Assembly: GCA_903842575.1 (NCBI GenBank)
Contig: CAIMMM010000006.1
Span: 75,456-139,455 of the forward strand
DNA length: 64,000 nt
Direction: 5' to 3'
From: an uncultured Bacteroidota bacterium
Lineage (GTDB): Bacteria > Bacteroidota > Bacteroidia > Flavobacteriales > Flavobacteriaceae
Below the pieces are notes generated by a model that saw only the letters and a program-made list of their open reading frames with translations, was not told the origin of the DNA and ran no database searches. Shown piece by piece: positions 53,231 to 63,060 of the stretch; position 1 is the first letter of the stretch; each line of letters starts with the position of its first letter. Both the position numbers and the translations under genes were made by a program.

Positions 53231-54496
53231 ATCAAAGCCAATATCTTTTCTAAAATACATCTTATCAAAATGTAGCTTGTCTATGTTTTGGTAAGATTTT
53301 TTTATGGCCTCTTGAAAATTGTCGCCAAAAGATGTTACCGCCAATACTCTTCCCCCATTGCTAACTATTTGCCCGTTTTCCATTTTTGTTCCCGCATGAA
53401 AAACGATTGAATCTTCTACATTTTCTATTCCAAAAATAACTTTCCCTTTTTCATAATCTTCGGGATAACCGCCAGAAACAATCATAATTGTTGTGGCACT
53501 TCTTTCATCTATTTCTAAAGTAATCGTGTCTAATTTTTCATTTGCCACAGCTTGAAATAAAGCCACCAAATCCGATTTTAATCTTGGAATGACTACTTCT
53601 GTCTCTGGATCCCCCATTCTAACATTATATTCAATGACTATTGGTTCTCCTTTTACATTAATTAAACCGATAAAAACAAACCCTTTGTATTCTATTCCAT
53701 CTTTTTGTAACCCAGCAATGGTTGGCTTTACAATACGAGTTTCTATTTTTTCTAATAAAATTTTATCGGCAAATGGAACTGGAGAAACTGCTCCCATCCC
53801 ACCGGTATTTAATCCTGTATCACCATCTCCAATTCGTTTATAATCTTTGGCGGTTGGAAGAATTTTATAATTTTTACCATCTGTTAAAACAAAACAACTC
53901 AGTTCAATGCCGTCCAGAAATTCTTCAATAACCACTTTGGCACTCGCCGTTCCAAATTTGGCATGTACTAACATGTTTCTCAATTCGGTTTTGGCTTCTT
54001 CTAAATCTTGAATAATTAAAACTCCTTTTCCTGCAGCTAATCCATCCGCTTTTAAAACAAATGGCGGTTGTAGTGTTTCTAAAAATGCGCAACCTTTCTC
54101 TACCGTTTCGATAGTGAAACTATCATAAGCCGCTGTGGGTATACTGTATTTCACTAAAAATTCCTTGGCAAATTCCTTACTCCCCTCCAATTTTGCCCCC
54201 TGCTTTGATGGGCCAATTACAGGAATGTGATGCAGTGTTTCATTGTTTTTAAAAAAGTCATAAATTCCAAGTACCAAAGGATCTTCAGGACCTACCACAA
54301 CCATTTCTATATTCTCTTGAATAACTAACGTTTTTACAGCTTCAAAATCCAGAATATTAATAGTAACATTGATTGCGATAGCATCTGTCCCTGCATTCCC
54401 AGGAGCTACAAAAAGTTTTGTGCAAAGTGGGCTCTGAAGCATTTTCCATGCTAAGGCATGTTCTCTTCCGCCAGATCCTAATAGTAAAATTGTCAT
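53219..54496 (-). CDS. purD: Phosphoribosylamine--glycine ligase
   Basis: A 425-residue ATP-grasp ligase that makes glycinamide ribonucleotide in purine synthesis. GSGGREHALAWKM at the start, KADGLAAGKGVLI and the NVRMGDPETEVV metal site are all present. It is monocistronic here and divergent from the CapK-like gene. Beyond it lies the polysaccharide locus. Confidence 0.97.
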   Translation of the reverse strand: MTILLLGSGGREHALAWKMLQSPLCTKLFVAPGNAGTDAIAINVTINILDFEAVKTLVIQENIEMVVVGPEDPLVLGIYDFFKNNETLHHIPVIGPSKQGAKLEGSKEFAKEFLVKYSIPTAAYDSFTIETVEKGCAFLETLQPPFVLKADGLAAGKGVLIIQDLEEAKTELRNMLVHAKFGTASAKVVIEEFLDGIELSCFVLTDGKNYKILPTAKDYKRIGDGDTGLNTGGMGAVSPVPFADKILLEKIETRIVKPTIAGLQKDGIEYKGFVFIGLINVKGEPIVIEYNVRMGDPETEVVIPRLKSDLVALFQAVANEKLDTITLEIDERSATTIMIVSGGYPEDYEKGKVIFGIENVEDSIVFHAGTKMENGQIVSNGGRVLAVTSFGDNFQEAIKKSYQNIDKLHFDKMYFRKDIGFDLLS

Positions 54497-54626
54497 TGTG
54501 CTGTGTTGTTAGTTGCAAAGCAAAAATAGGTCGTTTTAAAAAGAATACGAAGAGATTCGAGTAAAAAGTTTGTGGTTTGTCGATTATCCTTTTCGTTTTC
54601 TTATTTTTGAACAAAATAGAATTCTA

Positions 54627-55940
54627 ATGTTGCATCTTTTCAATTTAACGCTTCAAATAAATGGTTTCCCAATGAAGGAAGCTACTGCCGAATTGCGTAA
54701 TATCTTATCCATTCCGGAAAATGATTTTGAAGAATTTGTAATTAAGAAAAGACTGGAAATTGTAGATTTTCACATGCTTAACAATGCTTCTTATAAAAAA
54801 TTGGTTGGAAAAGCAGCCTACAAAAACTGGGAGGAACTTCCAATAATGACAAAGAAAGACTTTCAGAAACCTTTAGCAGAAAGACTTTCTAAAGGATATT
54901 CTATTAAAAACGTCTATGTGAATAAAACTTCTGGTTCTAGTGGCAATCCGTTTATTTTTGCAAAAGATAATTTTTGTCACGCCCTAACTTGGGCAAATAT
55001 TATCAATCGGTTTAGTTGGTTTGGCATCGATTTTAATTCCTCTCTGCAAGCTCGTTTTTATGGAATTCCTTTAGATTTTATTGGAAATACGAAAGAGCGA
55101 ATTAAAGATTTTTTGAGTAAAAGATATCGTTTTACCATTTTTGATTTGTCTGATATTTTTTTAGAAAAGGTGTTGAAAAAATTTCGGCTGAAAAAATTTA
55201 TTTACATCAATGGCTACACGAGTTCTATTGTTCTTTTTGCCAAATTTTTAAAAGAAAAAAACATTGTCTTGAAAACAGTTTGTCCTACCTTAAAATGCTG
55301 CATAGTGACTTCGGAAATGCTTTTTGAGGAAGACAAAATACTCATGGAAAAATATTTTGGTGTTCCAATAATCAATGAATATGGTGCTTCCGAATTGGAT
55401 TTAATAGCTTTTCGAAATTTAAATGGCGAATGGCAAGTGAATTCCGAAACACTATTTGTAGAAATTTTGGATGACCAAAACAAGGTGCTTCCCAACGGGA
55501 AAGAAGGTCGTGTTGTGATTACTTCTTTATATAACAAAGCGCATCCTTTTATTCGCTATGATGTTGGCGATGTTGGGATTTTGGACGAAAGAAGCACTTT
55601 TAAAAACCCACTTTTAAAAAAATTAATTGGACGAAGCAATGATATTGCCATTTTGCCAAGTGGCAAAAAATCACCGGGATTGACATTTTATTATATTACC
55701 AAAAGCATCATTGAAGATGATGGAAATGTGAAAGAATTTGTTATTAAACAAACCAAAATAGATGCTTTTGACATTGACTATGTAAGTCAAACTGCCCTAA
55801 CCAATACTCAGATTCAGCATATTGAAAAAGCCATAACTACCTATCTCGAAACAGGTTTAACTTTTACTTTCACCCGAAAAGAAAAATTAGAAAGAAGTAA
55901 AAGCGGAAAATTGAAACAATTTATTTCATTGATAAAATAA
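54627..55940 (+). CDS. CapK/PaaK-like adenylate-forming enzyme
   Basis: A 437-residue protein of the phenylacetate-CoA ligase / coenzyme F390 synthetase group (CapK). The ATP-binding loop is NKTSGSSGNPF (about 105), and the NEYGASELDLIA and FIRYDVGDVG motifs of this group are present. I start at the ATG of MLHLFNLTLQ. In surface polysaccharide loci CapK relatives may activate an acyl or amino acid for glycan decoration. It starts the locus and is 12 bases before a glycosyltransferase. Confidence 0.8.
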   Translation: MLHLFNLTLQINGFPMKEATAELRNILSIPENDFEEFVIKKRLEIVDFHMLNNASYKKLVGKAAYKNWEELPIMTKKDFQKPLAERLSKGYSIKNVYVNKTSGSSGNPFIFAKDNFCHALTWANIINRFSWFGIDFNSSLQARFYGIPLDFIGNTKERIKDFLSKRYRFTIFDLSDIFLEKVLKKFRLKKFIYINGYTSSIVLFAKFLKEKNIVLKTVCPTLKCCIVTSEMLFEEDKILMEKYFGVPIINEYGASELDLIAFRNLNGEWQVNSETLFVEILDDQNKVLPNGKEGRVVITSLYNKAHPFIRYDVGDVGILDERSTFKNPLLKKLIGRSNDIAILPSGKKSPGLTFYYITKSIIEDDGNVKEFVIKQTKIDAFDIDYVSQTALTNTQIQHIEKAITTYLETGLTFTFTRKEKLERSKSGKLKQFISLIK

Positions 55941-55952
55941 ACTAGTAAACCA

Positions 55953-57137
55953 ATGGAAGATATCCTAATCATATCCAATTATTACCCCCCAGAAAAGGGT
56001 GCTGCAGCAAATCGGATTGAGCAATTAGCCATAAAATTGAATCACAACAACTATAATGTTTTGGTGATTTGCCCTTTGGGAAACTATCCTATGGGTAAAT
56101 TATTTCCCGAGTATAAAGGTAAATTTTCAGTGACAGAAAAGCTCAAAAATATTATCGTGAAACGCCTTTGGATTTATCCTAGCGTTAGTAAAAACATCTT
56201 TAAAAGAGTGCTTTCTGTTTTGTCGTTTTCGGTTGGATTATTTTTTTATCTCTTGTTTTTTAAAACTCCAAAAAAAGTGGTTGTGCAATCTCCTCCTTTG
56301 CTTTTATCTTTTCTTTCTGTTTTTGCTCTTTCACTAAAGAACAAGAAAATTATTTTAAACGTTTCAGATCTTTGGCCTTTAGCAGCAATAGAATTAAATG
56401 CAATAGGGAAAGGGACCGTTTCCCATAAAATTTCGTTGTTTATGGAACGATTTATTTATAAAAAAGCAACGTTGATTTTGGGGCAATCCAATGAAATACT
56501 GATGCACATCGGTTCCTATTATCCTGATAAAAAAACGTTTTTGTACCGGAATTTTCCCGACCATCAAATCTCGGAAATTGCTTTAAAAACAGAAGAAAAT
56601 GGACCTATAAAACTATTTTATGCGGGACTTTTAGGTGTTGCGCAAGGTGTTTTTGAACTGTGTCAAAATATTGATTTGGAAGGGAAAAATATTGAGTTAC
56701 ATCTTTTTGGTGATGGTACTGAAAAATCTCAGATTGAAGAATTCATAAAACAACAAACACAACCGAAAATATTTTTTCACGGGATGTTAGACCGTAATGC
56801 ATTACACGAAAAATTGAACTCGTTTGACATTGCTATTGTCCCTCTTAAAACCAGAATTTACGGTTCGGTTCCTTCAAAAATATTTGAATACGGTTCTCTT
56901 GGATTTCCTATTTTATATTTTGGGGGAGGTGAAGGTGAAAATATTATTAGAGAAAACAATTTGGGTTGGGTAGCCGAAGTAGGGAACTATGCCGCTTTAA
57001 ATGAAAAACTATTTGAAATTTCAAAATTGAGCAAATCGGAATTGATATTGATGAAAAAAACGGTTTTTAAACAAGCTGATAAAGTTTTTAATCTTGATGT
57101 TCAAATTAAAGAACTAATTGAAAATCCCTTGTTTTAA
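55953..57137 (+). CDS. Glycosyltransferase family 4
   Basis: A 394-residue GT-B glycosyltransferase. YPPEKGAAANRIEQLA near the N-terminus, LILGQSNEIL before the linker, and the nucleotide-sugar motif PLKTRIYGSVPSKIFEYGSLG with its Glu are typical. It adds a sugar to a lipid-linked glycan on the cytoplasmic side. It follows the CapK-like gene after 12 bases. Its stop overlaps the convergent transferase gene by four bases. Confidence 0.86.
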   Translation: MEDILIISNYYPPEKGAAANRIEQLAIKLNHNNYNVLVICPLGNYPMGKLFPEYKGKFSVTEKLKNIIVKRLWIYPSVSKNIFKRVLSVLSFSVGLFFYLLFFKTPKKVVVQSPPLLLSFLSVFALSLKNKKIILNVSDLWPLAAIELNAIGKGTVSHKISLFMERFIYKKATLILGQSNEILMHIGSYYPDKKTFLYRNFPDHQISEIALKTEENGPIKLFYAGLLGVAQGVFELCQNIDLEGKNIELHLFGDGTEKSQIEEFIKQQTQPKIFFHGMLDRNALHEKLNSFDIAIVPLKTRIYGSVPSKIFEYGSLGFPILYFGGGEGENIIRENNLGWVAEVGNYAALNEKLFEISKLSKSELILMKKTVFKQADKVFNLDVQIKELIENPLF

Positions 57138-58501
57138 TACGCTTTTTCTTCGCCTTTTAAGATGTTAATTAAAGTTTGAATAATTATTTTAATATCTAAA
57201 ATCATAGACCAATTTTCAATATAAAAGACATCCAACTTTATACGGTTAACCATATCTTCTTCTGTTTCAATTTCGCCTCTAAATCCTTTTATTTGAGCCA
57301 ATCCTGTTATTCCGGGCTTAACATAATGTCTTACCATGTATTTTTTTACTTTACTCGCATATGCCTTATTCTGTGACCATAAGTGTGGTCTTGGACCAAC
57401 TACTGACATATCGCCAAATAAAACATTAAAAAATTGGGGTAATTCATCGATACTTGTTTTTCGCATAAACTTACCTGTTTTGGTAACTCGTGGGTCATTT
57501 TTTGAAGCCTCCTGTTCGGTACGTCCATTGAGTCGCATAGATCGAAATTTGTAGCAGTGGAATTCTTCTTCATCTAAACCTGGCCTTCCTTGTTTGAAAA
57601 ACACTGGTCCATTTGATTCTAATTTTATTAAAATGGCTAAAATTGGAATTAACCAAGAGAGGAAAAAAGTAATAACAAAGAGAGAAAAAATAATATCAAA
57701 GGCCCGTTTTATTCCCTTTATCAACGGCTCATGTAGCTGTGTTTTTTGAAGGGATAAAACAGGGAATAATTCGTAATAATCGATTTTTAGATTTTTAGAA
57801 AAAATTTCTTTTGTATCGGGGATGAATTTTATAGATTTTCTGTTTTCATCTGCAAAATCAACAATTTCTTTTAGTTGACCATCCGGTATTTCGTTAAGTG
57901 AACAATAAATTTCATCAACGTTTTTTTCAACAACAAACTGTTTTAAAGATTCTATTTTCCCTATTATCTCAGGATTTTCTTTTTTATCTGAAAAGAAGCC
58001 TAAAAAGCGGTACCCAAAATCAACTCTGCTTTCAAAAACCTCTTTTAATCGTATAGATTCTGGAGTATATCCAATGATAATTGCATTTCTAAAATTACTC
58101 CCTGTAATGATTCTGTACTTTTTAAGGTAATAAAAAAGCAAATATTTAAAAAACATTATCACCAAAAAACTACATGTACTAAAAACAGCAATTGCATTCC
58201 CGCTAAAAATAGCTTGTTTGGCGAAAGGGAAAAAAGCAATTGTAACTAATAAAAATAGTGCGGCTTGTTTTATTAATTTGGCAATTATTTCTACTGGTGT
58301 TGTAAATCTATATATCTCATAGAACTTAACGATATAGGCTATTGAAATCCATACAAAAGTTTGATATGAAATATATAAAAACGTATCTAATTTTAATTCC
58401 CTAAAGAAATATAAACTAAATATAGTGATGACTATTAGATCAATAATGATACTAATAGGCCTAATAAATTTCGAATATCTACCTGATTGGGGTGCCGTCA
58501 T
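57134..58501 (-). CDS. Polyprenyl glycosylphosphotransferase (WcaJ/WbaP-like)
   Basis: A 455-residue initiating enzyme that transfers a sugar phosphate to undecaprenyl phosphate. Four N-terminal helices (about 15-125) precede a CoA-binding-like domain (about 140-260) and the catalytic bacterial sugar transferase domain (about 265-455) with FFKQGRPGLDEEEFHCYKFRSM, KTSIDELPQFFNVLFGDMS and VGPRPH. It is the last gene of the minus-strand polysaccharide operon. Confidence 0.93.
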   Translation of the reverse strand: MTAPQSGRYSKFIRPISIIIDLIVITIFSLYFFRELKLDTFLYISYQTFVWISIAYIVKFYEIYRFTTPVEIIAKLIKQAALFLLVTIAFFPFAKQAIFSGNAIAVFSTCSFLVIMFFKYLLFYYLKKYRIITGSNFRNAIIIGYTPESIRLKEVFESRVDFGYRFLGFFSDKKENPEIIGKIESLKQFVVEKNVDEIYCSLNEIPDGQLKEIVDFADENRKSIKFIPDTKEIFSKNLKIDYYELFPVLSLQKTQLHEPLIKGIKRAFDIIFSLFVITFFLSWLIPILAILIKLESNGPVFFKQGRPGLDEEEFHCYKFRSMRLNGRTEQEASKNDPRVTKTGKFMRKTSIDELPQFFNVLFGDMSVVGPRPHLWSQNKAYASKVKKYMVRHYVKPGITGLAQIKGFRGEIETEEDMVNRIKLDVFYIENWSMILDIKIIIQTLINILKGEEKAY

Positions 58502-58504
58502 GTG

Positions 58505-59488
58505 CTAATGAATATAACTCTTAAAGTCTTTATGTTCCTCTTTTAAAAGTTCTTCCAGAGATAATGATTTGAAATATTCGTAGGTGATTTTCATCCCTTC
58601 TTCACGAGAAACCTTTGCTTCCCAATTTAACAGTGCTTTGGCTTTTGTTGTATCTGGTTGGCGCTGCATTGGATCGTTTATGGGCAACGGATGGTATACT
58701 ACTTTCTGGTCTGTTCCTGTAAGTTTTATGATTTCATCTGCAAAATCTTTAATGGTAATTTCGTTTGGATTTCCAATATTTACTGGGTAAACATAATCGG
58801 AATGCAATAATCTAAAAATGCCTTCAACTTGGTCGGTGACAAAGCAAAAAGAACGGGTTTGACTACCATCTCCAAAAATAGTTAAATCTTCTCCTCGTAG
58901 CGCTTGCCCAATAAATGCAGGGATTACACGTCCATCATTAAGCCTCATTCTTGGGCCATACGTATTAAAAATTCTAACGATTCTGGTTTCAACACCGTGA
59001 AAAGTGTGATACGCCATCGTTATAGATTCCTGAAAACGTTTTGCTTCATCGTAAACACCTCTTGGCCCAATAGTATTAACATTGCCATAATACTCTTCGG
59101 TTTGTGGATGAACTAATGGATCCCCATAAACTTCAGAGGTAGATGCAATTAAAATTCTAGCGTTTTTTACTCGGGCTAATCCTAAAAGATTATGTGTTCC
59201 AAGCGAACCCACTTTTAAAGTTTGGATTGGTATTTTTAGATAATCTATAGGACTTGCTGGCGAAGCAAAATGTAAAATATAATCTAACTCGCCTGGCACA
59301 TGTACAAATTTGGTTACATCGTGATGATAAAACTCAAAGTTTTGTAGTTTGAATAAATGCTCAATATTTTTTAAATCGCCCGTAATGAGGTTGTCCATTC
59401 CTATTACAAAATAGCCTTCAGCAATAAAACGATCACAAAGATGTGAACCTAAAAAACCTGCGGCTCCAGTAATTAATATTCTTTTCAT
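58505..59488 (-). CDS. UDP-glucuronate decarboxylase (UXS-like)
   Basis: A 327-residue short-chain dehydrogenase-type enzyme. The NAD-binding motif is GAAGFLG (8-14), and the active-site Y146 and K150 are in VYDEAKR. The [20 protein letters not shown] stretch is typical of UXS, which forms UDP-xylose. dTDP-glucose dehydratase is the alternative. It starts within the last four bases of the ligase-like gene. Confidence 0.86.
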   Translation of the reverse strand: MKRILITGAAGFLGSHLCDRFIAEGYFVIGMDNLITGDLKNIEHLFKLQNFEFYHHDVTKFVHVPGELDYILHFASPASPIDYLKIPIQTLKVGSLGTHNLLGLARVKNARILIASTSEVYGDPLVHPQTEEYYGNVNTIGPRGVYDEAKRFQESITMAYHTFHGVETRIVRIFNTYGPRMRLNDGRVIPAFIGQALRGEDLTIFGDGSQTRSFCFVTDQVEGIFRLLHSDYVYPVNIGNPNEITIKDFADEIIKLTGTDQKVVYHPLPINDPMQRQPDTTKAKALLNWEAKVSREEGMKITYEYFKSLSLEELLKEEHKDFKSYIH

Positions 59489-60849
59489 AAAAATTTTTGT
59501 TCCATTCTTCTATCAATCTCTGCTGCGCTTGAATTAAAAATACAATACAATAGAGTAAAAAATACTATGCCTCTTTGCCTCCATAAAAATGATTCTGTCA
59601 AAAATAGACTTATCATTAGAATTGAGAAAGCAAAATGAATAAAATTTTTCGAAATTATTGCATTTCTGAGGTTAATAATCAACATAATTACTAATAGCAT
59701 AAAGCCAAAAACACCTAGTTCTGCGAAATTTTGGATGTATTGGTTGTGAAAATTTTTATTTTGATATCCTTCTTCTTTTTCATTTCCCATATAGAGATTA
59801 TACTGAATGGCTTTTTCTTTAATTTTTGGATAAGATGCATTAAGACCATAACCCGTTAAAAAAACCTTGTCTTCTTTTATTAATTCAAGGAAAATTCTAA
59901 ATTGATATACTCTAAAGGCGGTTCCTGGAAAATAATCGTTTGGTGTGAATAAATCATTAGACCAAGCTTCTTTTAGACTTACATAATGCACGCTATTTGG
60001 CATCCCTTCAATAATATTAGCGCTTATGCTTTTGTTGGTGTTTGTGTGAAATTCATTTTCAAACCGTTCTTTTATTCTTCCAACAGAAAAAATTAAACCT
60101 ACAATTAAACCAAATACAATTAAATTTCTCAACCGCAGTTTTTGAGCTGTTTTTGAAAAAAAGAAAACATAGAGCAGGACAAGAAATAGAAAAACTAAAA
60201 TGATGTTTTTTGAAGAAAGTAGTATTACAAATCCAAAAAGAACAATAGAAATTAAAGTATCCCATTTAGATTTTATAGTTTTTGTAAAAAAACAAAAAAA
60301 GGCAACGGATACAAAAACCGAAACATGAATAGCATTCAGTAATTTGGGGACTAAACCGTAATCATCATAATCTTCACCATGATAAAAAAACACCCTTGAA
60401 TCTTGAAAAGTTATGTATCGTATTAAAGCGCGTCCCAAAAAATAAATAACCAATAAAACGATAGAGTAACTAAAATGATTTATTATTTTTTGCTTTTGTT
60501 CTTCCGATAGCTTTTTCATTAACAAGAAAGAAATGGGGAGTAAAAATAATGGGCTTTCTTTTAATAATGCCGTTAAAGTGGTTGGTTTATCAATGGACCA
60601 AAAAAAAGAGATGGCCATTAAACTGTATAATAAAATGGGGGAAATCAAATTTATTTGGAAAGTGAAATTTTCTTTTTTGGATGTTATTAATGCTGTTAAT
60701 GCCAAAATAACAAGTGCTAAATTGTTAATAGCATAACTCCAAGGAATAGAAAATAACACTAAAAGTATTGGAACAAAAAGCTTATTGTTTGTGTTTTCTT
60801 TTTTTAGATTCAGAAAAACATTCTTCAAAAAGTTGTAGGTATTCTCCAT
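59485..60849 (-). CDS. O-antigen ligase/polymerase family membrane protein
   Basis: A 454-residue protein with about 11-12 helices, of the O-antigen ligase (Wzy/WaaL) family. A large periplasmic loop (about 270-365, with [18 protein letters not shown]) carries conserved residues of the family. It would join or polymerise glycan chains. Its start overlaps the end of the glycosyltransferase gene by 68 bases. No closer Met start is available. Confidence 0.82.
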   Translation of the reverse strand: MENTYNFLKNVFLNLKKENTNNKLFVPILLVLFSIPWSYAINNLALVILALTALITSKKENFTFQINLISPILLYSLMAISFFWSIDKPTTLTALLKESPLFLLPISFLLMKKLSEEQKQKIINHFSYSIVLLVIYFLGRALIRYITFQDSRVFFYHGEDYDDYGLVPKLLNAIHVSVFVSVAFFCFFTKTIKSKWDTLISIVLFGFVILLSSKNIILVFLFLVLLYVFFFSKTAQKLRLRNLIVFGLIVGLIFSVGRIKERFENEFHTNTNKSISANIIEGMPNSVHYVSLKEAWSNDLFTPNDYFPGTAFRVYQFRIFLELIKEDKVFLTGYGLNASYPKIKEKAIQYNLYMGNEKEEGYQNKNFHNQYIQNFAELGVFGFMLLVIMLIINLRNAIISKNFIHFAFSILMISLFLTESFLWRQRGIVFFTLLYCIFNSSAAEIDRRMEQKFL

Positions 60850-61897
60850 TTATTTTATCCCAATTATATTCGTTTACAATCGCGTCAAAGTTATTTTGAA
60901 CTAATTGCAAGTTATCACTTTTTTTAATTGTATCCAGAATATTTTTCACCTCTTGTGGATTGGAGAAATAATGGGCGTTTTCTTTTAAAATTGCTTTGTT
61001 AAAATCGTTGTCATTTGCCATAATGAAAGCTCTTGATGCCATAGCTTCCAGCAAAGAAGGATTGGTTCCTCCCACAGAGTGACCATGAAAATATAGATTA
61101 GAAAAAAAGCGTAAATTATTTAAATGCTCTAAGTTATAAATTCCACCTAAAAAGAGAATATTGGGATGCAATTTATATTTGTTTTTTAAATATTCGCCGT
61201 ACTTTGTATTGTGTTTTCCAATTACTAAAATAGGCGTTTTGTCTTCATTAAGTGCAACACCGTCCAAAACCATCTCGAAATTATTTTCGGGTTCAAATCG
61301 GGCCATAATCATATTGTAGGAATCCTTTTCGAGATTGTATTCTTTTAAAATTGATACATCGGGATTTATAAAAGGATGCGCTCCGTAGGCAATATAGGTG
61401 GATTCTTTTTTATAACGAGTTTTAATGAATTTTTCAATTCCTAACGAATCAGAAATCAAATAATCACTGCTTGTTGTGGCTAATCGTTCGGCGAATTTTA
61501 AAAATTGTTGCACTGGTTTAGAATACTTTGTTCGTTTCCATTCTAAACCATCCATATTGGTAATGATGATTGATTTTTTTGGCAATAGAAAATACCAAAT
61601 AGAATTGCTAGTATAGCCTAACTGCAAGATAATGTCGAAATCTCTTTTTCGAGAATCCATAATACAATTGAAGTCATAAATGAATTGTCCAAAAGTTCCC
61701 AATTTATGCTCCGGATCGTATTGATGAAGAATGTTTACACCATTAAAGAATTTTTCTTGAAAAGGATGATTGTGTGAATTATAGACATATACTTCGTGTC
61801 CTTGCTCTACAAGATAAACTGAAAAAAATTCAGCAAATTGCTCAAAACCCCCGTAATAATTTGGGACACCACGGGTTCCTAATATGGCTATTTTCAT
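60782..61897 (-). CDS. DUF1972-type glycosyltransferase
   Basis: A 371-residue GT-B enzyme with the N-terminal DUF1972 motif ILGTRGVPNYYGGFEQFAE, found in rhamnosyltransferase-like proteins. The C-terminal domain carries YFHGHSVGGTNPSLLEAMA with the nucleotide-sugar Glu. It is in the polysaccharide operon; the added sugar may be rhamnose, but this is inferred from the family. Confidence 0.86.
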   Translation of the reverse strand: MKIAILGTRGVPNYYGGFEQFAEFFSVYLVEQGHEVYVYNSHNHPFQEKFFNGVNILHQYDPEHKLGTFGQFIYDFNCIMDSRKRDFDIILQLGYTSNSIWYFLLPKKSIIITNMDGLEWKRTKYSKPVQQFLKFAERLATTSSDYLISDSLGIEKFIKTRYKKESTYIAYGAHPFINPDVSILKEYNLEKDSYNMIMARFEPENNFEMVLDGVALNEDKTPILVIGKHNTKYGEYLKNKYKLHPNILFLGGIYNLEHLNNLRFFSNLYFHGHSVGGTNPSLLEAMASRAFIMANDNDFNKAILKENAHYFSNPQEVKNILDTIKKSDNLQLVQNNFDAIVNEYNWDKINGEYLQLFEECFSESKKRKHKQ

Positions 61898-61970
61898 GAA
61901 TTTTTATTACGTGTTGCAACTGTTTTTATCTCGTTGCAAACATAACAAATTGATTTGAATTTTTATAGGT

Positions 61971-63059
61971 TTACAAAACAGCTTTTTTGAATTGTTCTAC
62001 AGCCTGTTTCCAACTGAATTTGACCGCCATTTTTTCTCTTTTTTGGGAGATTTGTGTGTCTATTAAACCAATATCTATTTTGTTTTTCAGGTCTGCTAAG
62101 TCCAAAGGATTGAAAAGACAATCGTCAAAAAAATCAAAATCAGACATAGCAGTAGTGTTCGAACAAATGGTTGGGGTTTTGGTGGCCAATGATTCTAAAG
62201 GCGGAATACCAAAACCTTCTGCGATGGAAGGATAAATAGATAAATCAGCACCCCGAACCAACGATAGTAAATCTTGGGAATTGACTTTATTAAAGGAAAA
62301 AATGTTTGCTTTTATTTCTTCCGAAAGTGATGTATAATAGTCATTATAGACTTTGTTTTCTATAGCTTTATCACCAACAAAAACTAAGGTGTGATTTTTA
62401 TAATAGCCATTTTCAACAAACACTTTTAGTAATCGGTCGTGATTTTTTCTGGGCTCCCATCGACTAACATAAATAAAGTAGTTTGTAACTTTGAACTTTC
62501 CTTTTATTTCTTCTTTTACAAAAGCTTTATCATAATCTTCAAAATAAATGGGGTCAACTGCATTGGGCGTTATGGTAATTTCTGAGATCTTGAAATGTTT
62601 TTGGATTTGTTTTTTTGAATATTCTGAAACCGTCAAAACAACATCTGAATGTTTAGCACTAGCTTTAAATAGTAGCTTGTTTTTGATTTTATAAAGAAGA
62701 GGAAAAGAATCAGGGAAATCTAAAAACAATACATCGTGAATGGTTACGATGTATTTGCATTTTTTTATAGGAGGAACAATGTATTGAAAATGGGCATAAT
62801 CAATATTGTTTGTTTTTATTAATTTTGGAATGTCGAATAACAATCTAATGTATTTGTTTTTGGATTTATATTTTAAATAAATAACATTTACATGTATCCC
62901 AAAAACAGACTGCAAATTTTCAACATCAAATGCAGCTAAGAAAAAAGTTTTTCTTTTGTCTTTGATAAGTTCCTGATACAATCCTTTAATATAGCTTGTA
63001 GTCCCTTGAAGGTTTCCGTCAAAGACGTGACAGTCTACAAAAAAAAATTTTGCGCCCAT
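61971..63059 (-). CDS. Glycosyltransferase family 4
   Basis: A 362-residue GT-B glycosyltransferase. VHFQYIVPPIKKC-like HFQYIVPPIKKCKYIVTIHD, VSRWEPRKNHDRLLKVF and the PSIAEGFGIPPLESLA nucleotide-sugar motif are clear. It starts one base after the Wzy-like stop and precedes the DUF1972 glycosyltransferase by 73 bases. Confidence 0.88.
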   Translation of the reverse strand: MGAKFFFVDCHVFDGNLQGTTSYIKGLYQELIKDKRKTFFLAAFDVENLQSVFGIHVNVIYLKYKSKNKYIRLLFDIPKLIKTNNIDYAHFQYIVPPIKKCKYIVTIHDVLFLDFPDSFPLLYKIKNKLLFKASAKHSDVVLTVSEYSKKQIQKHFKISEITITPNAVDPIYFEDYDKAFVKEEIKGKFKVTNYFIYVSRWEPRKNHDRLLKVFVENGYYKNHTLVFVGDKAIENKVYNDYYTSLSEEIKANIFSFNKVNSQDLLSLVRGADLSIYPSIAEGFGIPPLESLATKTPTICSNTTAMSDFDFFDDCLFNPLDLADLKNKIDIGLIDTQISQKREKMAVKFSWKQAVEQFKKAVL

Positions 63060-63060
63060 T

